11,753 nucleotides of DNA from Clostridia bacterium (lineage in GTDB: Bacteria > Bacillota > Clostridia > Christensenellales > CAG-314). Below are positions 6,609 through 11,753 of the stretch, one piece after another (position 1 is the first letter of the stretch; each line of letters begins with the position of its first letter). A program made the translations under genes and the position numbers. The notes below the pieces were generated by a model. That model saw nothing but the letters and a program-made list of their open reading frames with translations, ran no database searches and was not told the origin of the DNA. The stretch spans positions 1-11,753 of the forward strand of contig JAFTNE010000104.1 of the NCBI GenBank assembly GCA_017452035.1, given 5' to 3'.

Positions 6609-8375
6609 TTACCTCCTAAATAGTATGTATTGCGCGCATGCAAGGGCATGTTGCACAGCTTTGACAACCAGTCCACCACCGATAGCGTCGCCACCAACAA
6701 ATGTTTTGTCGTCAATTTGGTAATTTTCGTTAGGTTGAGGCTTTTGGCCACCAAACAGAGTTTTGTCGCAAGCACCACCCACAGCGCAAACAACGTGATC
6801 GCACTGTATTGTGCATAGTTCGTCAGTAATTTGCAACGAACTACGGCCATTAGATACCGTTTTTGCAACCGTTAAGGTCAAGTTTGTGTTGCTTTTTTCC
6901 AGTTTTGTTGGCGCAACGTTAAACACAAAGTTAACACCAACTTGTTTTGCGTGAGCAATTTCTGCCTTGAAGGCAGGCATATCATCTTCGCGACGTCGAT
7001 ATGCCACAGTAACGTTACAACCCAAACTTTTTGCGTAGGTTGCGCAGTCAATGGCAGTGTTACCACCACCAACAACCACCACGTTGCCACTAACTTTGCC
7101 CATCAAACAGTCGTTGGACGTTGTTGCAAGTTGTTCGCCATCCACACCCAAAGTGTAGTTGACAGTTGCACCCGTTGCAACGTACACAATGTCAAAATCG
7201 CTACGCAGTTGTTGTAGTTTTTCGCTATCAACACTTTGATACATCACACAAACGTCTGCAGGGATGTTATCTACAATGCGTTCAATGGACGCTTTGGGTA
7301 GCCTGTAAGTTGGGATAAGGTTAAGTGTAGAAAGCAGTTCGTCCCTTTCGAAAATGGTAACGCTTGCACCATGCTGATACATTTGTGATGCAAAGGTTAT
7401 GCCAGCAACACCACCACCAATAACAGCAACTTTTGTGCCTTTTAGCTTGGTGTCAACAGCCTTCCAAACAAATGGATGTTGAGCAAAAATTGTGCGCTCA
7501 ACCAATGGAAAATCCACAGCGTTACCCTTGTTTTTGAGTACGCAGTTTCCACGACATTGCTCATCATGTGGGCAAACGTAGCCACAAATTTCGCCAAATG
7601 GATGGTTTATTAGCTTGCTTGCTTTACTCCACTTTTGTGCGTCCACCAGTGCCAAAATTTGAGGAATTTGGTTGGATATTGGGCAATTTTCCACGCACTT
7701 TGCAACTTTGCAACCAAGGCATTTAGAGGCCTCTAAACTGGCGTTTTGCGTTTGTTTTTCGGCATAGTGTTTGCAGTAATGCTTGACGCTACAACGGCCA
7801 CATTGTGGGTTTTGCGCCTTACAAACGTACCTACCATGCAACAATATGTAGTGGTGAGAGTCGGCCCACTCGTTTTGAGGAATTGCCTTCATCAATTGCT
7901 TTTCGGTATCCAAAACGTTTTTGGCGTTGGCAATGCCCAGCCTGTTGGAAACGCGAAAAACGTGGGTATCTACTGCTATTGCTTGTCCACCAAATGCCAC
8001 GGCGTACACAACGTTTGCCGTCTTGCGACCAACGCCTTTTAGCGTTTGCAAATCTTTGAGATTTTGTGGCACAAGACCATCAAAACGTACAACCAGGTCG
8101 TGAGCCATCTCTTTGAGATAGGTCGCCTTGGAGTGGTAAAATCCACAAGAACGGATGAGCTGTTCAATTTGCTCAATGGGCAAATTGGCAAGGTCTTGTG
8201 GTGTAGGCGCAACTGCAAAAAGCGCAGGGGTAACTTGGTTTACGCGTTTGTCGGTACATTGCGCAGACAAAATTACAGCCACGATAAGCTCGCACGGATT
8301 ATTAAAATTTAGTTCGCTTTTGGCATTGGGGAAGTCCTTTGCCAAAATTTTTAGTATCGCTTGAGTGTTTGCCAT
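6609..8375 (-). CDS. Endonuclease III fused to a GltD-like NADPH/FAD oxidoreductase
   Basis: This 588-residue protein has two complete halves. Residues 1-205 are endonuclease III, a glycosylase/AP lyase for oxidised pyrimidines. They show SAQCTDKRVN (37-46), the helix-hairpin-helix LKGVGRKTA with catalytic Lys118, VDTH with catalytic Asp136, and the [4Fe-4S] motif Cys185-x6-Cys192-x2-Cys195-x5-Cys201. After a linker (about 202-218) comes a GltD/dihydropyrimidine-dehydrogenase-like flavoprotein. It has two Cys sets (219, 222, 227, 231 and 264, 268, 274, 278), the FAD fingerprint GGGVAG (320-325), the NADPH site GGGNTA (436-441) with YRRR (459-462), and a terminal GGD (561-563) that closes the FAD fold. 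No stop interrupts the junction, and the next in-frame ATG is Met332, past the FAD fingerprint. ATG 8375 is chosen; TTG 8378 is directly before it. First gene of the obgE operon. The electron acceptor is unknown. Confidence 0.93.
   Translation of the reverse strand: MANTQAILKILAKDFPNAKSELNFNNPCELIVAVILSAQCTDKRVNQVTPALFAVAPTPQDLANLPIEQIEQLIRSCGFYHSKATYLKEMAHDLVVRFDGLVPQNLKDLQTLKGVGRKTANVVYAVAFGGQAIAVDTHVFRVSNRLGIANAKNVLDTEKQLMKAIPQNEWADSHHYILLHGRYVCKAQNPQCGRCSVKHYCKHYAEKQTQNASLEASKCLGCKVAKCVENCPISNQIPQILALVDAQKWSKASKLINHPFGEICGYVCPHDEQCRGNCVLKNKGNAVDFPLVERTIFAQHPFVWKAVDTKLKGTKVAVIGGGVAGITFASQMYQHGASVTIFERDELLSTLNLIPTYRLPKASIERIVDNIPADVCVMYQSVDSEKLQQLRSDFDIVYVATGATVNYTLGVDGEQLATTSNDCLMGKVSGNVVVVGGGNTAIDCATYAKSLGCNVTVAYRRREDDMPAFKAEIAHAKQVGVNFVFNVAPTKLEKSNTNLTLTVAKTVSNGRSSLQITDELCTIQCDHVVCAVGGACDKTLFGGQKPQPNENYQIDDKTFVGGDAIGGGLVVKAVQHALACAQYILFRR
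6612..6617 (-). promoter_or_regulatory. obgE Shine-Dalgarno embedded in the fusion gene's last codons
   Basis: The minus-strand AGGAGG is the final Arg-Arg pair (codons 587-588) of the fusion gene. TAA follows, then ACT, then the obgE ATG. Ribosomes finishing the fusion therefore sit on the obgE initiation site, a classic layout for translational coupling. Confidence 0.9.
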
Positions 8376-8409
8376 CAAAGTTGCCCTACTTACCCATTTT
8401 AGTACATAG

Positions 8410-8438
8410 ATTATATATCATTTTGGGGATTTTTTCAA
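8410..8438 (-). promoter_or_regulatory. Sigma-A promoter of the nth-oxidoreductase / obgE operon
   Basis: On the minus strand this is TTGAAA (8433-8438; 5 of 6), an exact 17-base spacer and TATAAT (8410-8415; 6 of 6). Transcription should start near 8403, giving a leader of about 28 bases before the ATG at 8375. The strong match indicates constitutive vegetative expression of the whole operon. Confidence 0.85.
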
Positions 8439-8590
8439 CAGTTTACACGTTATTTGTATGTTATGCTATGCATTTTACGCATTTTTTTGCCGTAGGAGTA
8501 TTTGCGTGTACTGGATGAATTTTTCTCGTTGCATAACGGACAATAACTATGCTTGGATAAGATTTTTGGGGCAACTTGATGAACTTAACG
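8439..8590 (-). other. Intergenic region between the DUF3343 gene and the fusion operon
   Basis: No intact gene and no convincing terminator is seen here. In frame with the DUF3343 gene, after two stop codons, the minus strand stays open from 8584 to a stop at 8450 and would encode a short basic peptide with a CPLC motif. It has no ATG, GTG or TTG start, so it is either chance or a decayed gene end. Readthrough from DUF3343 into the fusion operon cannot be excluded. Confidence 0.3.
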
Positions 8591-8842
8591 TTACAGCATG
8601 GTAATTGTTGTGCCACGCAAGGCAACCTTGACCAAAAAGAACCCAACAAAGGTATCAGCCTGACGGATGATGTTACCGTACGCACCTAGCGTCTCACGAG
8701 AAAACTTGACGGACAATCCACAGCCAACACCTGCGCCCTGGGGTGTAGAAACAATGGCACAAGTTTGGTTTTGCCCTATCAAGTAGTTGTAAACGCGCAT
8801 TGCAACACTGCGCGAACGATATACGGCAATGATGTATTCCAT
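8591..8842 (-). CDS. DUF3343 family protein (putative Se/S carrier-like)
   Basis: This 83-residue protein has the compact alpha/beta pattern of DUF3343. It opens with MEYIIAVYRSRSVAMRVYNY and contains the family hallmark STPQGAGVGCGLSVKF (32-47) with the single conserved cysteine Cys41. The family is described as putative selenium/sulfur carrier-like, and its genes are often near EF2568-type cysteine desulfurases; the biochemical role is unproven. The start at 8842 follows AAAGGAG with a six-base gap. The frame extends to 8872, but those ten codons precede the ribosome binding site. It is divergent from the cysteine desulfurase, which supports a role as acceptor of sulfur or selenium on Cys41. 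Confidence 0.85.
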   Translation of the reverse strand: MEYIIAVYRSRSVAMRVYNYLIGQNQTCAIVSTPQGAGVGCGLSVKFSRETLGAYGNIIRQADTFVGFFLVKVALRGTTITML

Positions 8843-8911
8843 GGTTTTCTCCTTTATGTAAGGCAAAAACAATCACCAACAAAAGACAAAATGCCCCATC
8901 CCTTTTGGCAT

Positions 8912-8940
8912 AGGACAAAAAAATCTTCGTACAATATAAT
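8912..8940 (+). promoter_or_regulatory. Candidate promoter of the cysteine desulfurase gene
   Basis: The -10 is a perfect TATAAT (8935-8940). Exactly 17 bases upstream is AGGACA (8912-8917), four of six -35 bases. The start would fall near 8947, leaving a leader of about 150 bases that contains the inverted repeat at 9023-9055. Confidence 0.45.
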
Positions 8941-9022
8941 ACGCAAAAAATATTGTTAATGATACAACACCTTCAACTTGCACAGTAGCTTTTTGTATTT
9001 GCACTTAACAACATACAAGCAT

Positions 9023-9055
9023 AAACATCACATGCAATTTAGAAAAGTGATGTTT
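9023..9055. repeat. Inverted repeat in the cysteine desulfurase leader
   Basis: AAACATCAC (9023-9031) and GTGATGTTT (9047-9055) form a perfect 9-bp inverted repeat around a 15-base centre, ending 43 bases before the desulfurase ATG. It could be a repressor operator or, in RNA, a stem-loop. There is no strong T tail (only TTTTGATA), so a terminator is unlikely. Confidence 0.5.
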
Positions 9056-9098
9056 TGATACCACTCAAGTTGAACACCGTTGTAATTGCGAGGAAAAT

Positions 9099-10223
9099 AT
9101 GATTTACCTAGACAATGCATCCACCACCAACTACAAACCACAACGCGTTATTGATGCCGTTGTTGAGTGCTTGACAAAATACCCCTTCAACCCACACCGT
9201 GGAGGAAAAGTTTCACTCGAACTGCAACAAAAAATGCAGAACGTACGCCAAAAACTGGCACTTTTGTGTAATAACCCCAGCGCGCAAGTAGTGTTTACAA
9301 GTGGGTGTACCGAGGCGCTTAACCTTGCCATTTTGGGTTGCGCAAGACGTGGACACATTATACTTTCTGCCACCGAACACAACTCCGTTTTGCGCCCTGT
9401 GGTGCAACTAAAAAACAAGGGCATTGTAGATTTTTCCGTTGTGCAACCCGACCACACTGGGCAAATAACGGTGGAAAGTTTGCAAAAAGCACTGCGCAAA
9501 GATACCTACATGTTGATAATCAACCAAGCGTCCAACGTGACTGGTACGGCGCAAAATTTGCGAGATATTGGCGCATTTGCACGATCGAACAACCTGCTGT
9601 TTTTGTGCGACTGCGCCCAATCAATGGGGTACTTTCCCACTGATATGGTCAAAAACAACATTGACCTACTGGCAATTGCTGGGCACAAAGGTCTGCACGC
9701 CATGCAAGGAGTAGGCGCGCTAATTTTCAACAACCGAGCAATTCCTCGCCCTATCAAATTTGGTGGCACTGGTACAGAAAGCCACAACCTAAGTCAGCCA
9801 ACAACACTGCCCGATGGCTTGGAAAGTGGCACACCAGCCTCTGCCAACATTTTGTCGTTAGGTGCAGGTATCGACTGGTGGCTGGATACTTACAAACAGT
9901 CGGCAGAAAACATTTCCTACTGCCAAAGGTTGCTACTGGACGGCCTACAAGCTATACCCAACGTAAAACTGTACAGCACAGCCAACAAAAGTGGCATTGT
10001 AGCCTTTAACGTTGGTGAGATGGATAGCAACGTTGTTTGTGACCACCTTGCTGACAAATACAACGTCATCACACGTGGTGGACTGCACTGCGCGCCACTG
10101 ATGCACCAATACCTTGGCACAACAAACCAAGGCATTGTTCGAGCAAGCGTCAGTTGCGTGACAACCAAGCAAGATTGCTTTGCCCTACTCAACGCAATAC
10201 AAAACTTGGTAAAAATGGCATAA
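9099..10223 (+). CDS. Cysteine desulfurase, EF2568-type class V aminotransferase fold
   Basis: This 374-residue PLP enzyme is predicted to remove sulfur from cysteine (or selenium from selenocysteine) and hold it as a persulfide. Residues seen are the N-terminal MIYLDNASTT, ATEHNSV with His94 stacking on PLP, Asp171 in DCAQ, the Schiff-base lysine in GHKG (Lys197), and the catalytic cysteine in RGGLHCAPLMH (Cys331). The GGLHCAPL..H form points to the EF2568 branch, not IscS or classic SufS. In other Firmicutes that branch occurs with DUF3343 and with orphan selD and selenium-dependent molybdenum hydroxylase genes. No suf, isc, selD or hydroxylase gene lies in this window. ATG at 9099 follows GAGGA with a short gap. 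The gene is divergent from DUF3343. Confidence 0.93.
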   Translation: MIYLDNASTTNYKPQRVIDAVVECLTKYPFNPHRGGKVSLELQQKMQNVRQKLALLCNNPSAQVVFTSGCTEALNLAILGCARRGHIILSATEHNSVLRPVVQLKNKGIVDFSVVQPDHTGQITVESLQKALRKDTYMLIINQASNVTGTAQNLRDIGAFARSNNLLFLCDCAQSMGYFPTDMVKNNIDLLAIAGHKGLHAMQGVGALIFNNRAIPRPIKFGGTGTESHNLSQPTTLPDGLESGTPASANILSLGAGIDWWLDTYKQSAENISYCQRLLLDGLQAIPNVKLYSTANKSGIVAFNVGEMDSNVVCDHLADKYNVITRGGLHCAPLMHQYLGTTNQGIVRASVSCVTTKQDCFALLNAIQNLVKMA

Positions 10224-10281
10224 ATATACAATCTGTTAAATTACTATCTATCAAGTATTTTTTACGCTATACTTGACCTCG

Positions 10282-10311
10282 GTAGGATGCTATCCTCCCC
10301 TACTATTTTTT
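10282..10311 (+). terminator. Probable terminator of the cysteine desulfurase gene
   Basis: GTAGG (10282-10286) pairs with CCTAC (10299-10303), and TATTTTTT follows on the plus strand. An alternative inner stem, AGGAT-GCT-ATCCT (10284-10296), overlaps it. Just upstream is another hairpin without a T tail, TCAAGTAT with ATACTTGA (10251-10276). The stems are short, so confidence is moderate. Confidence 0.55.
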
Positions 10312-10405
10312 AGCCACAACAAATAACTGAAATATACCTTTTTCCGTTCGCATAATATGGAAACCGTCCCTTTTCACACTCGTATATTGTATTTGTAAAA
10401 TTTGC

Positions 10406-10438
10406 AACAAAAAAAGACATCCAACGTTGGATGTCTTT
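10406..10438 (-). terminator. Intrinsic terminator of prs (may act both ways)
   Basis: A perfect 26-base palindrome (10413-10438), from AAAGACATCC to GGATGTCTTT, folds into a long hairpin with a tight central loop. On the minus strand it continues into a seven-T run and lies about 47 bases past the prs stop. On the plus strand the tail is weaker (TTTGTATTTTG), so it may also back up the desulfurase terminator. Confidence 0.92.
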
Positions 10439-10484
10439 GTATTTTGATATCAATTTGAAACTATTTAATATAGCATCACAATAA

Positions 10485-11435
10485 CTATTCGTAAAGTTTG
10501 GATACTGGCAAATCGGTGTAAAGACGTTCAATTGCCTCGGCGAAGATGCCAGCAACAGATACAACTTCAATTTTGTCAATGTGCTTTTCGGGAGCAAGCT
10601 CAATTGTATCCAGTACAACAATTTTGTCAATAACGGAGTTGGAAAGTCTTTCGATTGCTGGGCCAGACAAAACTGCGTGAGAGCAACAAGCAATAACACG
10701 TTTTGCACCGTGGTCAACAAGTGCTTGCGCGCCTTGGCAAATTGTGCCGGCTGTATCAATCATGTCGTCCATCATCAAACATGTACGGCCTTTTACGTCA
10801 CCAATAAGGTTCATAACTTCCATAACGTTTGCGCGTGGACGGCGTTTGTCGATGATAGCAAGGGGCGCATTGAAACGTGTTGCAAGTGCGCGAGAGCGAA
10901 CAACGCTACCCATATCGGGGCTTACAATGGTAAGGTTTTCCAACTTTTGGCCCTTTACGTACTTAGCCAAAACGGGCATACCCATCAGGTTATCTACGGG
11001 GATATCGAAAAATCCTTGCAATTGACTACTGTGCAAATCCATTGTCAAAACGCGATCTGCGCCAGCTGTTTGCAAAATATCAGCAACAAGCTTTGCTGAA
11101 ATTGGGTCACGTGCGTGGGCTTTGCGATCTTGGCGAGCGTAGCCAAAGTATGGCAACACTGCTGTGATACGTCCTGCAGATGCACGTTTCATAGCATCAA
11201 TGATAACAAGCAACTCCATCAAATTGTCGTTAACTGGGTTGCATGTAGATTGAATTACAAAAACATCACAACCACGAACTGTTTCCTTGATTTGTACGGA
11301 TGTTTCGCCGTCAGAAAACTTTCCACACTCAATTTGTCCAAGTGGCAACTCCAACTTGTCGCAGATGGATTGCGCCAACTTTTTGCTTGCGTTGCCAGCA
11401 AAAATCTTTATAGAGCCATGCGTTTGATTGATCAT
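10485..11435 (-). CDS. prs: Ribose-phosphate pyrophosphokinase (PRPP synthetase, class I)
   Basis: This enzyme makes PRPP from ribose 5-phosphate and ATP for purine, pyrimidine, NAD, histidine and tryptophan synthesis. Its 316 residues match the family length. Visible motifs are the substrate-site FSDGE (40-44), the ATP-site PYFGYARQDRK (95-105), DLHSSQLQGFF (133-143), the flexible-loop DKRRPRAN (196-203), and the PRPP-binding MMDDMIDTAGT (221-231) with its two adjacent aspartates. The ATG at 11435 is supported by protein alignment; the nearest Shine-Dalgarno-like site is a weak GGGGG nine bases upstream. A better GAAGGAG lies near 11482-11488, in the loop of a predicted 5' stem-loop. The gene has its own consensus promoter and terminator, so it is monocistronic. 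Confidence 0.98.
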   Translation of the reverse strand: MINQTHGSIKIFAGNASKKLAQSICDKLELPLGQIECGKFSDGETSVQIKETVRGCDVFVIQSTCNPVNDNLMELLVIIDAMKRASAGRITAVLPYFGYARQDRKAHARDPISAKLVADILQTAGADRVLTMDLHSSQLQGFFDIPVDNLMGMPVLAKYVKGQKLENLTIVSPDMGSVVRSRALATRFNAPLAIIDKRRPRANVMEVMNLIGDVKGRTCLMMDDMIDTAGTICQGAQALVDHGAKRVIACCSHAVLSGPAIERLSNSVIDKIVVLDTIELAPEKHIDKIEVVSVAGIFAEAIERLYTDLPVSKLYE

Positions 11436-11466
11436 TGTACTAAACCCCCACAGCGTTTTTAATTAG

Positions 11467-11497
11467 TGCAAAAGTTACTTACTCCTTCGCTTTTGCA
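11467..11497 (-). promoter_or_regulatory. Predicted 5'-terminal stem-loop of the prs mRNA
   Basis: On the minus strand, TGCAAAAG (11490-11497) and CTTTTGCA (11467-11474) form a perfect 8-bp stem with a 15-base loop. The first arm coincides, within a few bases, with the start predicted from the promoter at 11503-11531. The loop displays GAAGGAG, a good anti-16S match with no start codon at usable distance. Such 5' hairpins often protect mRNA; the exposed purine tract could act as a ribosome standby site. Confidence 0.5.
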
Positions 11498-11502
11498 ACT
11501 CA

Positions 11503-11531
11503 ATTATATAGTTTTTGCCAAAATGTGTCAA
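11503..11531 (-). promoter_or_regulatory. Perfect consensus sigma-A promoter of prs
   Basis: On the minus strand this is TTGACA (11526-11531), exactly 17 bases, and TATAAT (11503-11508). All twelve box positions match the consensus. The predicted start near 11496 gives a leader of about 60 bases. Confidence 0.92.
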
Positions 11532-11589
11532 TCAATTGACTACCCTCAAACGCCTTTAAAAGACAAAATGTTTGCAAATATCTAATTTT

Positions 11590-11617
11590 TACTACAATGT
11601 AGTACAAAAACACTACA
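11590..11617. repeat. Cluster of ACTACA half-sites (possible operator)
   Basis: TACTACA-A-TGTAGTA (11590-11604) is a perfect 15-base inverted repeat. A third half-site ACTACA (11612-11617) forms a second inverted pair with TGTAGT (11598-11603), eight bases apart. The cluster sits between the terminator of the cysteine-rich gene and the prs promoter, about 60 bp above the -35. The half-sites resemble the TACTACA / TGTAGTA arms of BlaI/MecI-type operators, but those have a two-base centre. The regulator is unknown. Confidence 0.35.
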
Positions 11618-11625
11618 AAAGTAAA

Positions 11626-11651
11626 AGGCAGGTAGAATTTTCTACCTGCCT
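11626..11651 (-). terminator. Intrinsic terminator of the cysteine-rich gene at the right edge
   Basis: AGGCAGGTAGAA (11626-11637) and its exact complement (11640-11651) form a 12-bp perfect inverted repeat, realistically a 10-bp stem with a six-base loop. On the minus strand TTTTAC and further T-rich sequence follow, 30 bases past the stop of the partial gene at 11682. It separates that gene from prs. Confidence 0.88.
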
Positions 11652-11681
11652 CTGTTGCAAACCACTTGCGCAAATACCAAG

Positions 11682-11753
11682 TTACACGTTTGTTGGACAC
11701 TCTTCGTAGTCTTGACAGTAGTGAGCAGTTGCGCAGTCGTGACAGTTTGTTAC
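11682..11753 (-). CDS. Partial cysteine-rich protein (C-terminal 23 residues)
   Basis: The window ends inside this gene. Reading in from the right edge on the minus strand gives 23 codons and a TAA stop, rich in Cys, His and acidic residues. The cysteines follow C-x2-C-x5-C-x5-C, starting with NCHDC and ending near EECP. This pattern suggests a small zinc- or iron-sulfur-binding module, but no family is recognised. The well-placed terminator at 11626-11651 and the dense cysteine spacing argue that the frame is real. Because the edge cuts it, neither start nor length is known. Confidence 0.6.
   Translation of the reverse strand, partial: VTNCHDCATAHYCQDYEECPTNV

Larger units (their letters stand above)
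8843..9098. promoter_or_regulatory. Divergent control region of DUF3343 and the cysteine desulfurase
   Basis: This 256-base AT-rich region is shared by the two divergent genes. A plus-strand promoter candidate lies at 8912-8940. A minus-strand candidate, TTAACA (8954-8959), 15 bases and TATATT (8933-8938), overlaps its -10 on the opposite strand, so the two genes may compete for polymerase. A 9-bp inverted repeat lies at 9023-9055. In the DUF3343 leader a weak hairpin, ATGCC and GGCAT (8891-8911), is followed on the minus strand by TTTTGTCTTTT. Confidence 0.4.

Noticed and set aside
7722..7772. Idea that the Nth/oxidoreductase fusion is two genes joined by a sequencing error
   Set aside because: The frame stays open across the junction, the linker has no ATG and no plausible ribosome site leading to a start, and both sides keep all family motifs. 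A consensus assembly error cannot be fully excluded from sequence alone, so it is kept as a refutation test.
8376..8378. TTG start one codon before the chosen ATG of the fusion gene
   Set aside because: The adjacent ATG is the more usual start and aligns with the endonuclease III N-terminus. The difference is one residue.
8461..8490. Plus-strand hairpin with T-run (ATGC/GCAT followed by TTTTTTT)
   Set aside because: The stem is only four bp and no plus-strand gene lies upstream that would need it.
10310..10759. A 149-codon minus-strand frame over the prs 3' end
   Set aside because: It overlaps prs in another frame and crosses the prs terminator palindrome. There are no recognisable motifs.
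1..11753. tRNA, rRNA, CRISPR, insertion sequence or phage features
   Set aside because: No tRNA-like cloverleaf, regularly spaced repeats, transposase or integrase motifs, or terminal inverted repeats were seen on either strand.

Overview
The window looks like a chromosomal segment from a low-GC Gram-positive bacterium (Bacillota, most likely an uncultivated clostridial lineage). The reasons are strong AGGAGG-type ribosome binding sites, near-perfect sigma-A promoters, U-tailed hairpin terminators, an Obg GTPase with a C-terminal OCT domain, and a DUF3343 protein next to an EF2568-type cysteine desulfurase. The genus cannot be fixed from the sequence. There is no tRNA, rRNA, CRISPR array, insertion sequence or phage gene, and no gene-free gap longer than about 260 bases.

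Layout from left to right. A perfect consensus promoter at 2-30 (minus) fires out of the window. Next is a minus-strand GPH-family sugar:cation symporter (218-1849) with its own terminator. Then comes minus-strand ychF (2034-3125), followed by plus-strand uppP (3358-4116), which converges on the next operon at a bidirectional terminator (4255-4289). The central minus-strand operon is transcribed from 8375 down to 4378. Its order is an endonuclease III / GltD-like flavoprotein fusion, obgE, yhbY, and a YfcE-type phosphodiesterase. A minus-strand DUF3343 gene (8591-8842) sits back to back with a plus-strand cysteine desulfurase (9099-10223). Minus-strand prs (10485-11435) follows, with a perfect promoter and a predicted 5'-terminal stem-loop. 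The right edge holds the last 23 codons of a cysteine-rich minus-strand protein and its terminator.

Most genes are core housekeeping: translation and ribosome assembly (ychF, obgE, yhbY), cell-wall lipid recycling (uppP) and nucleotide precursor supply (prs). DUF3343 plus cysteine desulfurase looks like a small sulfur or selenium delivery module.

The standout is the 588-residue fusion. A complete, apparently active endonuclease III (Lys118, Asp136 and a four-cysteine [4Fe-4S] motif) is joined through about 17 residues to a GltD-like NADPH/FAD oxidoreductase that carries two further four-cysteine motifs. There is no stop or in-frame ATG at the junction. The stop is 3 nt from obgE, and the obgE Shine-Dalgarno is encoded by the last two codons of the fusion. 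A DNA glycosylase physically wired to an NADPH-driven Fe-S electron carrier would be an unusual redox-linked DNA repair enzyme, and it is the best candidate here for an undescribed system.
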